Positions 60,742-60,885 of a stretch of DNA of 60,885 nucleotides are shown piece by piece. The translations under genes and the position numbers were made by a program. Where the stretch lies: contig CAXGYF010000005.1 of the NCBI GenBank assembly GCA_964013895.1, positions 1-60,885 on the forward strand, given 5' to 3'. The notes beneath the pieces were generated by a model. The model was given only the letters and a program-made list of their open reading frames with translations, ran no database searches and was not told the origin of the DNA. Within the stretch, counting starts at the first letter, position 1. The number at the start of each line of letters is the position of its first letter. The stretch comes from MedAcidi-G1 sp002713545. GTDB lineage: Bacteria > Actinomycetota > Acidimicrobiia > Acidimicrobiales > MedAcidi-G1.

Positions 60742-60885
60742 TTGACGGAGAGTTTGATCCTGGCTCAGGACGAACGCTGGCGGCGGGCCTAACACATGCA
60801 AGTCGAACGAACTCGACCTTCGGGTCATATAGTGAGTGGCGAACGGGTGAGTAACACGTGAGAAACCTGCCCCGAAGACTGGAAC
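60742..60885 (+). rRNA. rrs: 16S ribosomal RNA, 5' part (continues past the window)
   Basis: AGAGTTTGATCCTGGCTCAG at 60749 is the universal 27F site; counting back to E. coli position 1 puts the mature end near 60742. GAACGCTGGCGGC, CTAACACATGCAAGTCGAAC and GAGTAACACGTGAG follow in order. The V1 loop is short. The gene runs off the right end, so 23S and 5S are not seen. Confidence 0.97.

Noticed and set aside
60610..60828. Reverse-strand frame over the rRNA leader and 16S start
   Set aside because: Overlaps conserved 16S rRNA sequence; rRNA antisense frames are spurious.
1..60885. CRISPR arrays, insertion sequences, prophage, toxin-antitoxin or defence genes
   Set aside because: Looked for spaced repeats, transposase motifs and terminal repeats across the window; none seen. 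Gaps between genes are too short to hold them.
1..60885. tRNA genes
   Set aside because: No GTTCGANTC-type T-loop with a matching acceptor stem and CCA was noticed in any intergenic gap; a tRNA search program would be needed to exclude them fully.

Overview
The window is a dense, entirely chromosomal stretch of housekeeping genes from an actinobacterium. Gene order supports this. Three blocks match the order remembered for Mycobacterium and relatives: secD-secF-rel-hisS-aspS with alaS-ruvX-mltG-aroE; pyrR-pyrB-pyrC-carA-carB-pyrD-pyrF-mihF-gmk-rpoZ-coaBC-metK-priA-def-fmt-rsmB; and infC-rpmI-rplT-tsnR-like-pheS-pheT-argCJBDFRGH-tyrS. mihF (actinobacterial integration host factor), a PriA without helicase motifs and a DUF1844 gene beside infC point the same way. 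The DNA is AT-leaning for an actinobacterium, genes overlap or nearly touch, and mobile elements are absent. A small-genome, probably marine lineage of the Acidimicrobiia/Actinomarinales type would fit, but that placement is inference. The partial 16S gene at the right end could settle it.

Layout. 1-8994: protein export (secD, secF), stringent response (rel), hisS, aspS, rarA and a small membrane protein. 9042-18352: alaS, ruvX, mltG, the shikimate genes aroE-aroK-aroB-aroQ, a Pro-peptidase, efp and nusB. 18353-27414: a complete de novo UMP pathway behind a PyrR-type RNA leader. 27471-35700: mihF, gmk, rpoZ, coaBC, metK, priA, def, fmt, rsmB. 35705-39039: a reverse-strand dienelactone hydrolase-like gene, a MogA/MoaB gene, ribD and hisG. 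39055-45341: DUF1844 (reverse), then infC-rpmI-rplT, an rRNA methyltransferase, pheS and pheT. 45383-55674: a quinone oxidoreductase, then the full arginine cluster argC-J-B-D-F-R-G-H followed by an overlapping thioesterase and Nudix gene. 55680-58830 (reverse): a class A penicillin-binding protein with PASTA repeats and a small anchored protein. 58944-60885: tyrS, a possible small ORF, a structured rRNA leader and the start of 16S rRNA.

No obviously new multi-gene system is present. The interesting signals are regulatory. (1) infC has no AUG/GUG/UUG start at the correct N-terminus; the reading frame opens at an AUA that overlaps the stop codon of a nine-codon leader ORF with its own strong ribosome-binding site. 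(2) The pyr leader carries a PyrR-binding hairpin just before the pyrR ribosome-binding site, and a perfect terminator hairpin lies inside the first codons of pyrR, suggesting translation-coupled attenuation. (3) Many genes have a TANNNT-like -10 box exactly six or seven bases before the start codon and no Shine-Dalgarno sequence, as expected for leaderless mRNAs. In argC this promoter overlaps a near-consensus ARG box, and in hisG an 8+8 palindrome.

All calls were made by reading the sequence; no database search was run.
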